From Pigmentiphaga sp. H8 (GTDB lineage Bacteria > Pseudomonadota > Gammaproteobacteria > Burkholderiales > Burkholderiaceae_B), in NCBI RefSeq assembly GCF_003854895.1, contig NZ_CP033966.1, positions 2,170,001-2,234,000 of the forward strand: a DNA stretch of 64,000 bases, read 5' to 3'. Within the stretch, counting starts at the first letter, position 1; each line of letters begins with the position of its first letter. The position numbers and the translations under genes are program-made. Of this stretch, positions 9,024 through 17,262 are shown one piece after another. Below the pieces are notes generated by a model, which saw nothing but the letters and a program-made list of their open reading frames with translations, did not search any database and was not told the DNA's origin.

Positions 9024-9920
9024 CTATTGAGAGGGATACCGCAGCGCTTCTATGACCAGCGCCAGCGCCGGCGAGATCTGGCGCCGGTTCGCATAATAGA
9101 GGTGGTAGCCGGGATATCTTGGCCACCAATCCTCCAGCACCGGCTCCAGCCGTTTGCCCTCGATGTGGGGTTGGACGAGATCGTACGGCACGTATGCCAG
9201 GCCCATCCCGTCCAGCGCGGCCTGCAACATCAGAAAGGTGTTGTTGAAGACGGTCTGCCCGTCGACCCGCACGTTCAACGATTTTCCGTCTTTCTCGAAA
9301 TCCCAGGCATACAGGCCGCCGTGGGTGGGAAGACGCAGGTTGATGCAGCAATGTTCAGTCAGGCCGTGGGGCGTGACGGGGCGGCGGCGGTTCGCCAGGT
9401 ACTGGGGGGATCCCGCCACCGCCATGCGCAGCTCCGGCGCAATGCGTACCGCGATCATGTCCTTGTCCACGCGGTCTCCCACACGAACGCCCGCGTCGAA
9501 GCGATGCGCGGCGATATCGGTGAATGCATAGTCCACGTTGAATTCGATCCGGATGTCGGGATACTGCCGCAGCAGCGGCAGCAGCCGTGGCCAGAGCGCC
9601 GTCGTGATCGCATGGTCGTGCGCCGTTATCCGCACCGTCCCGGCCGGCTTGTCCCGCATCGCGGTCAACGAGGCCAGCTCCTGCTCGATTTCGGTCAGGC
9701 GCGGCGCCAGGACGTTCAACAGCCTGTCTCCGGCGGCGGTCGTCGAGACGCTGCGCGTCGTCCGCGTAAGCAGCCGCACGCCCAGGCGGGCCTCCAGGGC
9801 CAGCATGGCGTGGCTCAGGGCCGAACGCGACAAGCCCAGTTGGGCGGCGGCGCGGGTGAAGCTGCGCGCATGGGCAACCGCAACGAAGGCTTGCAGATCA
9901 TTGAGGTTCTCTTTAGTCAT
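9024..9920 (-). CDS. LysR-family transcriptional regulator
   Basis: This 298-residue regulator has the N-terminal LysR helix-turn-helix (FTRAAAQLGLSRSALSHAMLALEARLG, split over about 20-46) and the RLLTRTTRSVSTTAAGDRLL hinge, followed by a periplasmic-binding-protein-like effector domain (about 90-295). It belongs by appearance to the group with short LTRTTRSVSLT hinges common in Burkholderiales. It is divergent from the cupin gene at 10017 with a 96-bp gap, so it most likely controls the cupin and the efflux pump behind it as well as itself. The inducer is unknown. Confidence 0.92.
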   Translation of the reverse strand: MTKENLNDLQAFVAVAHARSFTRAAAQLGLSRSALSHAMLALEARLGVRLLTRTTRSVSTTAAGDRLLNVLAPRLTEIEQELASLTAMRDKPAGTVRITAHDHAITTALWPRLLPLLRQYPDIRIEFNVDYAFTDIAAHRFDAGVRVGDRVDKDMIAVRIAPELRMAVAGSPQYLANRRRPVTPHGLTEHCCINLRLPTHGGLYAWDFEKDGKSLNVRVDGQTVFNNTFLMLQAALDGMGLAYVPYDLVQPHIEGKRLEPVLEDWWPRYPGYHLYYANRRQISPALALVIEALRYPSQ

Positions 9921-9970
9921 TGGTGAATTCTATGCACTAGCCCATGCTGATTTTACTGTCTTCCCAACGA

Positions 9971-9995
9971 ATCGCCGCAGCCATACAGTGGCGAT
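9971..9995. promoter_or_regulatory. candidate LysR site: ATCGCC-N13-GGCGAT
   Basis: A 6-bp inverted repeat (9971-9976 and 9990-9995) lies in the 96-bp divergent gap, just upstream of the GGAG ribosome site of the cupin gene. Its place fits a LysR-type control site, but arms of six GC-rich bases can arise by chance in this background. Confidence 0.3.
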
Positions 9996-10016
9996 GCATG
10001 TTGACAGGAGAGAGTC

Positions 10017-10415
10017 ATGGAACTCAAACGAGCAGGGTCCCAACCCTCGATCAGGGGGCCGGCCGAGCGGTTTACCGGCACGGTACGCATCGATCCGCTG
10101 AACAGTCCTCCGGCTCCGGCGCGAGTATCGTGCGCCGCCGTCACCTTCGAGCCGGGGGCGCGCACGGCGTGGCATACCCATCCACTCGGGCAGACGCTCA
10201 TCGTCACGGCCGGCTGCGGCTGGACCCAATGCGAGGGGGAAGCCATCGTGGAAATCCGGGCGGGCGACGTCATCTGGTGCCCACCCGGGCACCGGCATTG
10301 GCACGGTGCCTCGCCGACTACCGCCATGACCCACATCGCGGTCCAGGAAGCGCTGGACGGCAGGAACGTGGAATGGATGGAGCACGTCACCGATGAGCAA
10401 TACCACGCTCGCTGA
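10017..10415 (+). CDS. small Mn-type cupin, (R)-hydroxynitrile-lyase-like
   Basis: The 132-residue product is a single-domain cupin. As I recall the cupin hydroxynitrile lyase of Granulicella tundricola, its manganese ligands are His53, His55, Gln59 and His94 with His96 and His106 in the pocket; here AWHTHPLGQ and HRHWHG place H53, H55, Q59, H94, H96 and H106 at identical positions in a protein of nearly identical length. Such enzymes reversibly cleave cyanohydrins to aldehyde and HCN, though bacterial homologues may have another physiological role. A GGAGAG ribosome site precedes ATG 10017. It is divergent from a LysR gene and followed after 157 bp by an efflux pump. Confidence 0.85.
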   Translation: MELKRAGSQPSIRGPAERFTGTVRIDPLNSPPAPARVSCAAVTFEPGARTAWHTHPLGQTLIVTAGCGWTQCEGEAIVEIRAGDVIWCPPGHRHWHGASPTTAMTHIAVQEALDGRNVEWMEHVTDEQYHAR

Positions 10416-10572
10416 GAACCGCCGCGCACGCTTGCGCGCCGGTGTCCTTGCCATGGCGCAGGGTGATCGCGGTTTTTGCCGCTGCCGGCGACATTTTCGA
10501 ACGCGACACCTTGACTGCCAAAAGGACGGAGCCCTGGATCGACAGCTGGCCGCCGGGAAGGGGGCCTGATCC

Positions 10573-11940
10573 ATGGGCGCCGCGGATGTCCACGATGCCT
10601 GTGCAAGCGCATCGAAAAGCGGTGCACGGGCGGCGCTGATCGCCGCGCTGCTGGGATTCTTCGTCATTACGCTGGACGCGGTCGTGGTCAATGTGGCGCT
10701 GCCCACGCTGGCCCATGATCTCGGGGCCGGCGTGGCCGGCCTGCAATGGGTGGTGGATGGCTACACGCTGATGTTCGGCGCGCTGCTGTTGTCCGCCGGC
10801 GCGCTTGGCGACCGCATGGGCGCCAGGCGGATCTTCGGCGTCGGGCTGGCGGTGTTCGTCGCGGCGTCCGTCGTCTGCGGCTGGGCGCCATCGCTGGCGG
10901 TGCTTGTGGCTGCGCGCCTGGTGCAAGGAGCGGGCGCGGCGGCGATGATGCCGGCGTCCATGGCTCTGATCCGCCAGGTCTATCCGGATCCGGGCCCGCG
11001 TGCCCACGCGATCGCGCTGTGGGCGATGGGAGGCTCGGTGGCGGCTACATCCGGGCCGGTGATCGGCGGCTGGCTGGCATTGCTGAGCTGGCGCTGGATC
11101 TTCTTCATCAACGTTCCCGTGGGCCTGTTGACGCTCGCCTTCCTGGTACGGACGCCGCAGTCGCCACGGCGATCCGTACCCTTCGACCCGCTGGGGCAGA
11201 CGACTGCCGTGTTCGCCATGGGAGCGCTGATCTATGGGGCCATCGAGGCGGGTTCGCAAGGGCTGGGAGCCGTATCGGTATGGTTCGCCTTTGCCCTGGC
11301 GGCCGCAGCGCTGGCCACGTTCGCGTGGTCGCAGGCGCACGGCACGCATCCGATGGTGCCGCTGGAACTGCTGAAGCCGCGCAACGCCAGGGTCGCCCTG
11401 GCGGTGGGCTTCACGTTCATGGTGGGGTATTTCGGCCTGCCGTTCGTGATGAGCCTGTATCTGCAGCAACACCGCGGTTTGTCCGCGCCGGCTACCGGGG
11501 CAGCGTTTCTGCCGATGATGCTGACAGGCTTGGTACTGACGCCGTTCAGCGCGCGGCTGGTGCGGCGCCATGGCGCAAGGGCGATGATCGTGAGCGGACT
11601 TCTCGCCATGGCGTCGGGTTTGGCCGTCATCGCCGCGCTTCCCGCATCGGCGCCGGTGGGGCTGATCGCGGCGCTGATGGTGCTCGTGGGCCTGGCCGGG
11701 CCGTTGGTTGCTCCCCCGGTGACGGCCGTGCTGTTGTCCAGCGTGCCGGCGGCACTGGCGGGGACGGCCAGCGGCGTCTTCAATACCGGCCGCCAGGTGG
11801 GAGGAGCGCTGGCCGTAGCGGTATTCGGTACGCTGCTGGCGCAGGCCCCGAGCTTCCTGCTGGGGATGCGGGCAAGCCTGGGGCTGGCGGCGGGACTGTC
11901 ATTGGCGACGGCGTTGATCAGCCTGCGGCTGGAGGCTTGA
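10573..11940 (+). CDS. MFS multidrug efflux transporter, DHA2 (14-TMS) family
   Basis: This 455-residue inner-membrane protein has hydrophobic segments throughout and the DHA2 signatures: LDAVVVNVALPTLAHDL in helix 1, LQWVVDGYTLMFGALLL, GDRMGARRIF (motif A) and the antiporter motif C region GPVIGGWLALLSWRWIFFINVPVG. DHA2 pumps exchange drugs or small organic compounds for protons. A GGAAGGGGG stretch precedes ATG 10573. It may be co-regulated with the cupin by the LysR protein, exporting a toxic compound handled there. The preceding 157 bp contain only a doubtful 58-codon frame. Substrate unknown. Confidence 0.92.
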   Translation: MGAADVHDACASASKSGARAALIAALLGFFVITLDAVVVNVALPTLAHDLGAGVAGLQWVVDGYTLMFGALLLSAGALGDRMGARRIFGVGLAVFVAASVVCGWAPSLAVLVAARLVQGAGAAAMMPASMALIRQVYPDPGPRAHAIALWAMGGSVAATSGPVIGGWLALLSWRWIFFINVPVGLLTLAFLVRTPQSPRRSVPFDPLGQTTAVFAMGALIYGAIEAGSQGLGAVSVWFAFALAAAALATFAWSQAHGTHPMVPLELLKPRNARVALAVGFTFMVGYFGLPFVMSLYLQQHRGLSAPATGAAFLPMMLTGLVLTPFSARLVRRHGARAMIVSGLLAMASGLAVIAALPASAPVGLIAALMVLVGLAGPLVAPPVTAVLLSSVPAALAGTASGVFNTGRQVGGALAVAVFGTLLAQAPSFLLGMRASLGLAAGLSLATALISLRLEA

Positions 11941-12092
11941 TTCCGGGAAGGGCGCGGCCAAAGCGGCGGGTATGTCGATAAGGCCGATGAATCGTCGAAG
12001 AGAAATTTCGCATTGGACTGGATGCTCTCTGCCCCGGAAGATCTCGGGCAATGAAAGAGGCCCGACGACGTGGAGCCTCTGTTGAGACAGTC

Positions 12093-13010
12093 ATGGAATC
12101 GGCAAGCATCGGAATGCTGGGCGTCGGCAACATGGGGTATCCCATGGCGCTGAGACTCCTGGAAATGGGCCTGGGAATCACTGTCTGCGATCTCGATTCC
12201 GAGGCCGTCGGGAGATTGTGCGAGAAAGGAGCGGCCAAGGCGGATACACCCAGACAGCTTGCGCAGCGCTGTGACCTCATCCTCGCGTCCATGCCGACGC
12301 TCGACGCGAGCCGTACTGTCGCTCTCGGCAGGGAAGGGGTGGTGCATGGGGCGAGGTTGAAGGTGTATGTCGAGACATCCACGGTGGGGAACGCGGGCAT
12401 CCAGGAGATAGCGCAAGGGCTGCGCGACAAGGGGATCGGTTTCGTCGATGCCCCGGTCAGCGGCGGGCCGCCCGCCGCCCGCGACGGAACCTTGGCCGTG
12501 CTGGCTTCCGGAGAGAAAGCGCACTTTTCCTTCTCCAGGCCCGTGCTCGAGTGCCTGGCCGGAAAATTGTTCTATCTGGGGGAGCGGCCCGGCATGTCGC
12601 AGGTCGCGAAGCTGATCAACAACCACATTTCGGCAGCTGGCAGGCTGGCGGTCTTCGAAGGCCTGGCCATGGGAATGAAGGCCGGCATGGATCTCCAGGT
12701 GCTCAATGACGTGCTCAACGCCGGGTCGGCACGGAACTATACGACCACCGACAAGGTGCCCGCCGCGATTCTGACCGGAACATACAAGTTCAATGGGCCG
12801 CTATCGATCGGGTTGAAGGATGAGGCGCTGCTTGTGGACGAGGCACAGCGCCTTGGCGCTGCACTCTGGCTCGCCCCGCGCATACTCGATTTCTATCGGG
12901 ACGCGGCGGCGGCCGGGTACGAGAGCGAAGACAGCATGAAGGCCTTCCTTTATATCGCTTCCTTGCCGCCATCAGGCGGAAATGATCAGAAAATCGGAGA
13001 CAGTCCATGA
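12093..13010 (+). CDS. NAD(P)-dependent 3-hydroxyacid dehydrogenase (3-hydroxyisobutyrate dehydrogenase-like)
   Basis: This 305-residue enzyme closely resembles the one at 3035, sharing MLGVGNMG (Rossmann glycine motif), VETSTVG, DAPVSGGPPAA and the catalytic-lysine region QVAKLINNH, with nearly identical C-terminal sequences (KVPAAIL, SIGLKDEAL). I prefer ATG 12093, preceded by GAGACAGTC as in other genes here; an ATG at 12051 would add 14 unmatched residues. It opens the second dehydrogenase-Bug-MmgE/PrpD module, overlapping the Bug gene by 4 bp (ATGA), so the products are probably made in proportion. Substrate is unknown but presumably related to that of its paralogue. Confidence 0.9.
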   Translation: MESASIGMLGVGNMGYPMALRLLEMGLGITVCDLDSEAVGRLCEKGAAKADTPRQLAQRCDLILASMPTLDASRTVALGREGVVHGARLKVYVETSTVGNAGIQEIAQGLRDKGIGFVDAPVSGGPPAARDGTLAVLASGEKAHFSFSRPVLECLAGKLFYLGERPGMSQVAKLINNHISAAGRLAVFEGLAMGMKAGMDLQVLNDVLNAGSARNYTTTDKVPAAILTGTYKFNGPLSIGLKDEALLVDEAQRLGAALWLAPRILDFYRDAAAAGYESEDSMKAFLYIASLPPSGGNDQKIGDSP

Positions 13011-13996
13011 GTATTCGCCAGATTTCCCGTCGTGTGGCGCTGAAGTATGCAGCGGCCTTCGGTGGGGCCGCAATGCTGAAGCCAACGCTTGCCCAGCCTT
13101 CGTACCCGGGGCGGCTCATACGCATGGTCGTGCCGGTCGCCCCGGGATTCGGTACCGACACCCTGGCCAGAGTCCTCGCGGAGGAACTGCGCAAGAAATT
13201 CAAGCTCCAGATCATCGTCGAGAACAAGGCGGGGGGGGCCGGTGGCAGTGTCGGCGCGGAGCACGTCTATCGGGCGGATCCCGATGGATACACGCTGCTG
13301 TTCACTTCCCAGGGGCCGCTGGGGATCAACAAGCTCTTGTATGCGAACCTGCCCTATGAACCATCCGGGTTCGAGCCGATCGCGCTGGTATCGGAGTCGG
13401 CGAATGTCCTGCTGGTACGTTCGGACTCGGGACTCAAGTCGCTGGAGGCGCTCGTCGCCGCGGCGAAGGCGGCTCCAGGGAAGTTGACATACGGCTCCGG
13501 CGGAATAGGAACCACGACGCACCTGTCGGCGGAGCTTCTGAAGGCCCGCACCGGCGTGAACATCATGCACGTGCCATTCAAGGGCTCGGCCGCTGCCGCG
13601 ACCGGCCTCATGTCGGGGCAGGTCGACATGTTCTTCGGTGAATTGGGGGCATCGCTTCCCCATATCAAGAGCGGGCGGCTGGCGGCATTGGGGGTCGGGT
13701 CGCCGAACCGCCAGCCGCAGTTACCCGACGTCGCCGCGATTGCCGAGTCTATCCCCGGGTTCCGGGCGACCGTCTGGTTCGGCCTGGTCGCACCTCCCAG
13801 GACGCCCGGGCATGTCGTCGACGTTGCGTCGAAGTGGGTAGTGGATGTCCTGGCACAGCCGGAGGTCAGGTCCAGGCTGGAAACCCTTGGCACGCGCCCG
13901 ATCGGAACGCCGTCGGCGGAATTCCGCAAGTTCATCGACGATGACTTCTCGTATTGGCAGAAGGTGATCCAGGAGGCCGCCATTGCTGCACAGTGA
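13007..13996 (+). CDS. Bug/TctC-family periplasmic solute receptor, twin-arginine-type leader
   Basis: This 329-residue Bug receptor is a close paralogue of the one at 651 (shared GQVDMFFGELG and LPHIKSGRLAALGVGS-type segments). Unlike the others, its leader begins MSIRQISRRVALKYAAAFGG, which carries an SRRxxLK twin-arginine motif and a mild hydrophobic stretch, with a likely cut after TLA (residue 29); this suggests Tat export, though a Sec route cannot be excluded. The start ATG overlaps the TGA of the dehydrogenase gene (ATGA), and its 3' end overlaps the following MmgE/PrpD gene by 14 bp, so all three appear translationally coupled. Confidence 0.92.
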   Translation: MSIRQISRRVALKYAAAFGGAAMLKPTLAQPSYPGRLIRMVVPVAPGFGTDTLARVLAEELRKKFKLQIIVENKAGGAGGSVGAEHVYRADPDGYTLLFTSQGPLGINKLLYANLPYEPSGFEPIALVSESANVLLVRSDSGLKSLEALVAAAKAAPGKLTYGSGGIGTTTHLSAELLKARTGVNIMHVPFKGSAAAATGLMSGQVDMFFGELGASLPHIKSGRLAALGVGSPNRQPQLPDVAAIAESIPGFRATVWFGLVAPPRTPGHVVDVASKWVVDVLAQPEVRSRLETLGTRPIGTPSAEFRKFIDDDFSYWQKVIQEAAIAAQ

Positions 13997-15350
13997 GCAT
14001 GGTGCCACGAGATCATTGGCTGCGTGGGCGAGTGATCTCTCGCTGCCGGAGATTCCGCGGGAAGTGGAGGCGGGCGCCACGAGACTTTTCATGAACATTC
14101 TCGGGTGCATGGTGGCCGGTTCGCGCCATGAAGTGGTCGATACCACCGTCCGGGCGCTGGAGGAGTTCTTCGGGGCACCAGGCGCAACTCTGGTCGGTAC
14201 TCGTCTGAGAATGGATGCGCTGAATGCGGCTTTCCTGAACGCACTGGCCGCAAGCGCCCATGCGTTCGACGACACGCATGAGCGGGCAATCGTCCACCCC
14301 TCGGCACCCGTCGCCGCGGCCTTGCTGTCCACGGTCGAGAGGTCGGGATTCCGTGGGGCGGAGCTGTTGGCGGCCTTCGTTGCCGGTGTCGAGGCGACGA
14401 ACCGGGTCGCGTGCTCCTTGTCGGTACCACCGGCAAGGTGCAACCTGGCCTGGATGCTCTCGGGCGTGGCGGGAACGATAGGCGCCGCGGTCGCGGTCAG
14501 CAGGCTTCTGTCGCTGGACGTACGCGAGACGTGCAGTGCCATCGGTCTCGCGTCGTCATTTTCGTCCGGGCTGCGAGCGCTGCATGGAACGAAGGGTATT
14601 CCCCTTACTCCTGCCCAGGCTTGTCAGGCTGGCCTCAAGGCCGCCCTGCTGGCGAAGGGAGGCATCGATTGCGAACGGGCGGGCCTCGAGACGGAGATGG
14701 GGCTGCTCCATACGTTCGGGAGCGAGCCTGACGTCGGCGCGCTGGTGGATGGGCTGGGGGATCGGTACGAACTGCTGAATACGAACATAAAGCCTTATCC
14801 GTGCGGCGTGGTCATACATCCGGTAATCGATGCGTGCGTGGAGCTTCACCACGGAAAGCGGGTCAGGCCGCATGCGGTCCGGCGCATATGGGCCGATGTC
14901 CATCCGGCGGCGTTCAGACTGGCGGGCAATCGGGCCGTAGACGCGTATCAGGCTCGGACCAGCATTCCCTACTGGATGGCAGCCGTACTCCATCGGGGCC
15001 GTGCAGATCTCGAGGCGGCAAGTGCCGCGCTGTTCGAGGATCCCCGCATCGCCAGCCTGCAGGCCTTGATCGAGGTGAGATGCGCCGCCGATGTCGGGGC
15101 CGAATCGGCCAGGGTCGTCTGCGAGCTGATCGACGGATCGTGTATCGAAAGCCTCGTGACCCATGCGGTGGGAAGCCGGGCCAGGCCGATGACGGATCTG
15201 GACGTGCGCGCCAAGTTCGAGACACTTTGCGAGCCGGTGCTTGGTACGGAGGAGACCCGGCGGCTGCTGGGGGCATGCAGGCGAATGGCCTTGCTCGACG
15301 ATGTCTCGGAAGTCTTGCCGGAGGGAGGGAAAAATGGACCTGGGGCTTGA
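13983..15350 (+). CDS. MmgE/PrpD family protein (TTG start)
   Basis: The 455-residue product has the MmgE/PrpD domain with AHAFDDTHERAIVHPSAPV (about 93-111) and KPYPCGVVIHPVID (about 270), matching the protein at 1671. No ATG fits the N-terminus; TTG 13983 is supported by AGGAGG at 13971-13976 and by homology beginning with SEHGATRSLAAWA. The start lies inside the end of the Bug gene (14-bp overlap) and the end overlaps the SDR start by 17 bp. The gene is thus embedded in a tightly coupled operon that is probably a duplicated and rearranged version of the 651-3964 set. Confidence 0.88.
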   Translation: MLHSEHGATRSLAAWASDLSLPEIPREVEAGATRLFMNILGCMVAGSRHEVVDTTVRALEEFFGAPGATLVGTRLRMDALNAAFLNALAASAHAFDDTHERAIVHPSAPVAAALLSTVERSGFRGAELLAAFVAGVEATNRVACSLSVPPARCNLAWMLSGVAGTIGAAVAVSRLLSLDVRETCSAIGLASSFSSGLRALHGTKGIPLTPAQACQAGLKAALLAKGGIDCERAGLETEMGLLHTFGSEPDVGALVDGLGDRYELLNTNIKPYPCGVVIHPVIDACVELHHGKRVRPHAVRRIWADVHPAAFRLAGNRAVDAYQARTSIPYWMAAVLHRGRADLEAASAALFEDPRIASLQALIEVRCAADVGAESARVVCELIDGSCIESLVTHAVGSRARPMTDLDVRAKFETLCEPVLGTEETRRLLGACRRMALLDDVSEVLPEGGKNGPGA

Positions 15351-16119
15351 GGGAAAGGTGGTGCTGGTGACGGGCGGGAGCCGAGGAATCGGATGGGAAT
15401 GCGCCCGCGTGTTCGGCCTGGAAGGAGCCCGCGTTGCCCTTGCCTCCCGCGGGGAAGAGGGGCTGCGGGAGGCAAGGCGTCAACTGGCGGAGCTCGGGGT
15501 GGACGCGACCGCCATACCCGTGGATTTTCGCGATGGCGAGAAGGTCAGGAAGGCGGTGGACGCCGTGGAGACGGCGCTGGGACCCATCGACGTACTGGTC
15601 AATTCCGCCGGCTCGGCGAAGCACTATCCTCCGGAGCATGATGACCATGGGCGATGGCGAACGGGAATGGAAGACAAGTACCTTTCTTCCGTGCATGCGC
15701 TGGATGCCGTCGTTCCACGCATGGGGCACAGAGGCGGCGGGGTGGTCGTGAACATCGCAGGAGCGGGCGGCAAGGTCTCCAATCCCATGCACATGCCCGG
15801 CGGGGCAGCCAACGCCGCAATCATACTGGTCGCGTCCGCCATGGCCAAGGCCTGGGGACCCAGGGGAGTGCGTGTGAATACGATCAACCCCGGCGCCATA
15901 GAGACGGAACGCCTGGCCGCCGCGTTGCGGGTCAAGGCCGAGACATCCGGCAAAACCATGGAGCAGGTTCGAAGCCAGGCCCTGTCCGCGATACCGCTGG
16001 GGCGCTACGGCCGTGGCGAGGAGATCGCGTGGCTGTGCGCTTTCCTTGCATCGGACAGGGCCGGCTACATTTCCGGAGCGACGATTGCCATCGATGGAGG
16101 CGCTACCTGTCTCGCCTAG
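15334..16119 (+). CDS. short-chain dehydrogenase/reductase lacking the catalytic Tyr/Lys
   Basis: The 261-residue product has the SDR cofactor motif TGGSRGIG (13-20), the NSAG segment (about 90) and the C-terminal INPGAIETE and GYISGATIAIDGG blocks. At the catalytic position, however, where SDRs have YxxxK, the sequence is GGAANAAI, so by eye alignment Tyr is Gly and Lys is Asn. It may therefore not be a classical oxidoreductase. The start is ATG 15334 with a GAGGGAGGG ribosome site, overlapping the MmgE/PrpD gene by 17 bp; longer frames lack homology. Its end overlaps the convergent LysR gene by 4 bp. Confidence 0.87.
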   Translation: MDLGLEGKVVLVTGGSRGIGWECARVFGLEGARVALASRGEEGLREARRQLAELGVDATAIPVDFRDGEKVRKAVDAVETALGPIDVLVNSAGSAKHYPPEHDDHGRWRTGMEDKYLSSVHALDAVVPRMGHRGGGVVVNIAGAGGKVSNPMHMPGGAANAAIILVASAMAKAWGPRGVRVNTINPGAIETERLAAALRVKAETSGKTMEQVRSQALSAIPLGRYGRGEEIAWLCAFLASDRAGYISGATIAIDGGATCLA

Positions 16120-17009
16120 GGCCTGTTCAGATTCGCGATTTCCTCGACGATGTCCACCAGGGCCTGGAGGCCGGGAACGTCACGCTGGGGATTCCAGGCC
16201 AGGAATGCACTGGGTTGCTTGTCGACACCGCGTAGCGGCACATAGACGACGCCGGCGATCCCCGCCTTGCTGACGGACTCCGGTACCAGCGAGACACCCA
16301 GTCCCGAAGCGACCAGGGCGACGATGCTGAGTACCTGGGTCGCCGCGACCCGGACCTTGGGTTCGAATCCCGCGGCCGCGCACAGCGCGACGACATGATC
16401 GTAATAGGCCGGCGAGGGATCGCGGGAGAACATCACGAACACATCCCGTTGCAAATCCCGGACATCGATTCTTCGTGCCGTGGAAAGAGGATGGCTGGCG
16501 GGCAGGCAGGCGACGAAGCGTTCTTCAAACAAGGGAAGGCTGGCCAGCCCGGCCGGTGGAACAGGGCTGTTGACGAAAGCCGCGTCCAACCTGCCGGCCC
16601 GCACCATATCCAACTGGACCTGCGAGGATATTTCCCGTACGGAAAGCTCGATCGCTGGATAGTTCGAGCTGAACCTGTTCAGGATTTCCGAAAGTCCCCG
16701 ATAGAGCAAGGTGCCGGTGAAGCCCAGGTCTATGACGCCGGCCTTTCCCGCGCCCATGGCCTTGCCGAATTGCTCGAGCCGGTCCGACAGCCACACGATC
16801 TCCTTTGCCCGCACCAGCATGGCCGTGCCCACCGGGGTGATCGCCATCGTCTTGCTGTCTCGATCGAACAGGCGGACCTGCAGCTCTTCTTCCAGGCGCA
16901 TCACGCTCGTGCTCAGCGCGGGCTGAGTCATGTAAAGCCGCTTTGCCGCGCGTCCGAAGTGCATCTCTTCGGCGAGCACAACGAAATGCCGCAACTGTCT
17001 GAGTTCCAA
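16116..17009 (-). CDS. LysR-family transcriptional regulator (TTG start)
   Basis: I start this at TTG 17009, giving 297 residues beginning MELRQLRHFVVLAEEMHFG, the standard LysR beginning, with GGAG eight bases upstream; the ATG at 17117 would add 36 residues with no LysR counterpart and run into the divergent promoter. The helix-turn-helix (about 18-40, AAKRLYMTQPALSTSVMRLE) and effector domain are intact. Divergent from the FAH-family gene at 17263 across about 250 bp containing an 18-bp inverted repeat, so it is the likely regulator of the 17263-26096 run. Confidence 0.9.
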   Translation of the reverse strand: MELRQLRHFVVLAEEMHFGRAAKRLYMTQPALSTSVMRLEEELQVRLFDRDSKTMAITPVGTAMLVRAKEIVWLSDRLEQFGKAMGAGKAGVIDLGFTGTLLYRGLSEILNRFSSNYPAIELSVREISSQVQLDMVRAGRLDAAFVNSPVPPAGLASLPLFEERFVACLPASHPLSTARRIDVRDLQRDVFVMFSRDPSPAYYDHVVALCAAAGFEPKVRVAATQVLSIVALVASGLGVSLVPESVSKAGIAGVVYVPLRGVDKQPSAFLAWNPQRDVPGLQALVDIVEEIANLNRP

Positions 17010-17125
17010 TTCCGTCTCCGCGAGCCGATAAGTTATGCGGATCGTTGCAGAGAAAAATCGATTTGGACATAGTGCATTTCCCCAGTTTTGGATGGCTGAC
17101 CCCAATGCAATGGCCAATCCATACT

Positions 17126-17143
17126 TTTATCCACGTCGATAAA
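17126..17143. promoter_or_regulatory. LysR-type operator TTTATC-N6-GATAAA
   Basis: A perfect 6-bp inverted repeat with six spacer bases (TTTATC CACGTC GATAAA) lies in the divergent gap between the LysR gene (start 17009) and the FAH-family gene (start 17263). It contains the T-N11-A core typical of LysR-type sites (T17127, A17139). This is the best candidate for the primary binding site of the adjacent regulator. Confidence 0.6.
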
Positions 17144-17262
17144 TGGAATGGATCGTAGGAAAGAAATTTGAGATTGGACCGCCAGTCTGGCGAAGCGGAA
17201 GATGCCGGCAAGGGTCGCGCACAAGCAGTCATCGACGCACTGGAAAAGAGCAGGAGGCAGGC

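Noticed and set aside
10393..10569. 58-codon frame on the plus strand between the cupin and the efflux pump
   Set aside because: No recognisable domain, no ribosome site and Arg/Cys-rich composition typical of chance frames in GC-rich DNA.
10387..11571. 394-codon minus-strand frame opposite the efflux pump
   Set aside because: His/Gln/Arg-rich low-complexity product without fold signals; the plus-strand MFS gene is unmistakable.
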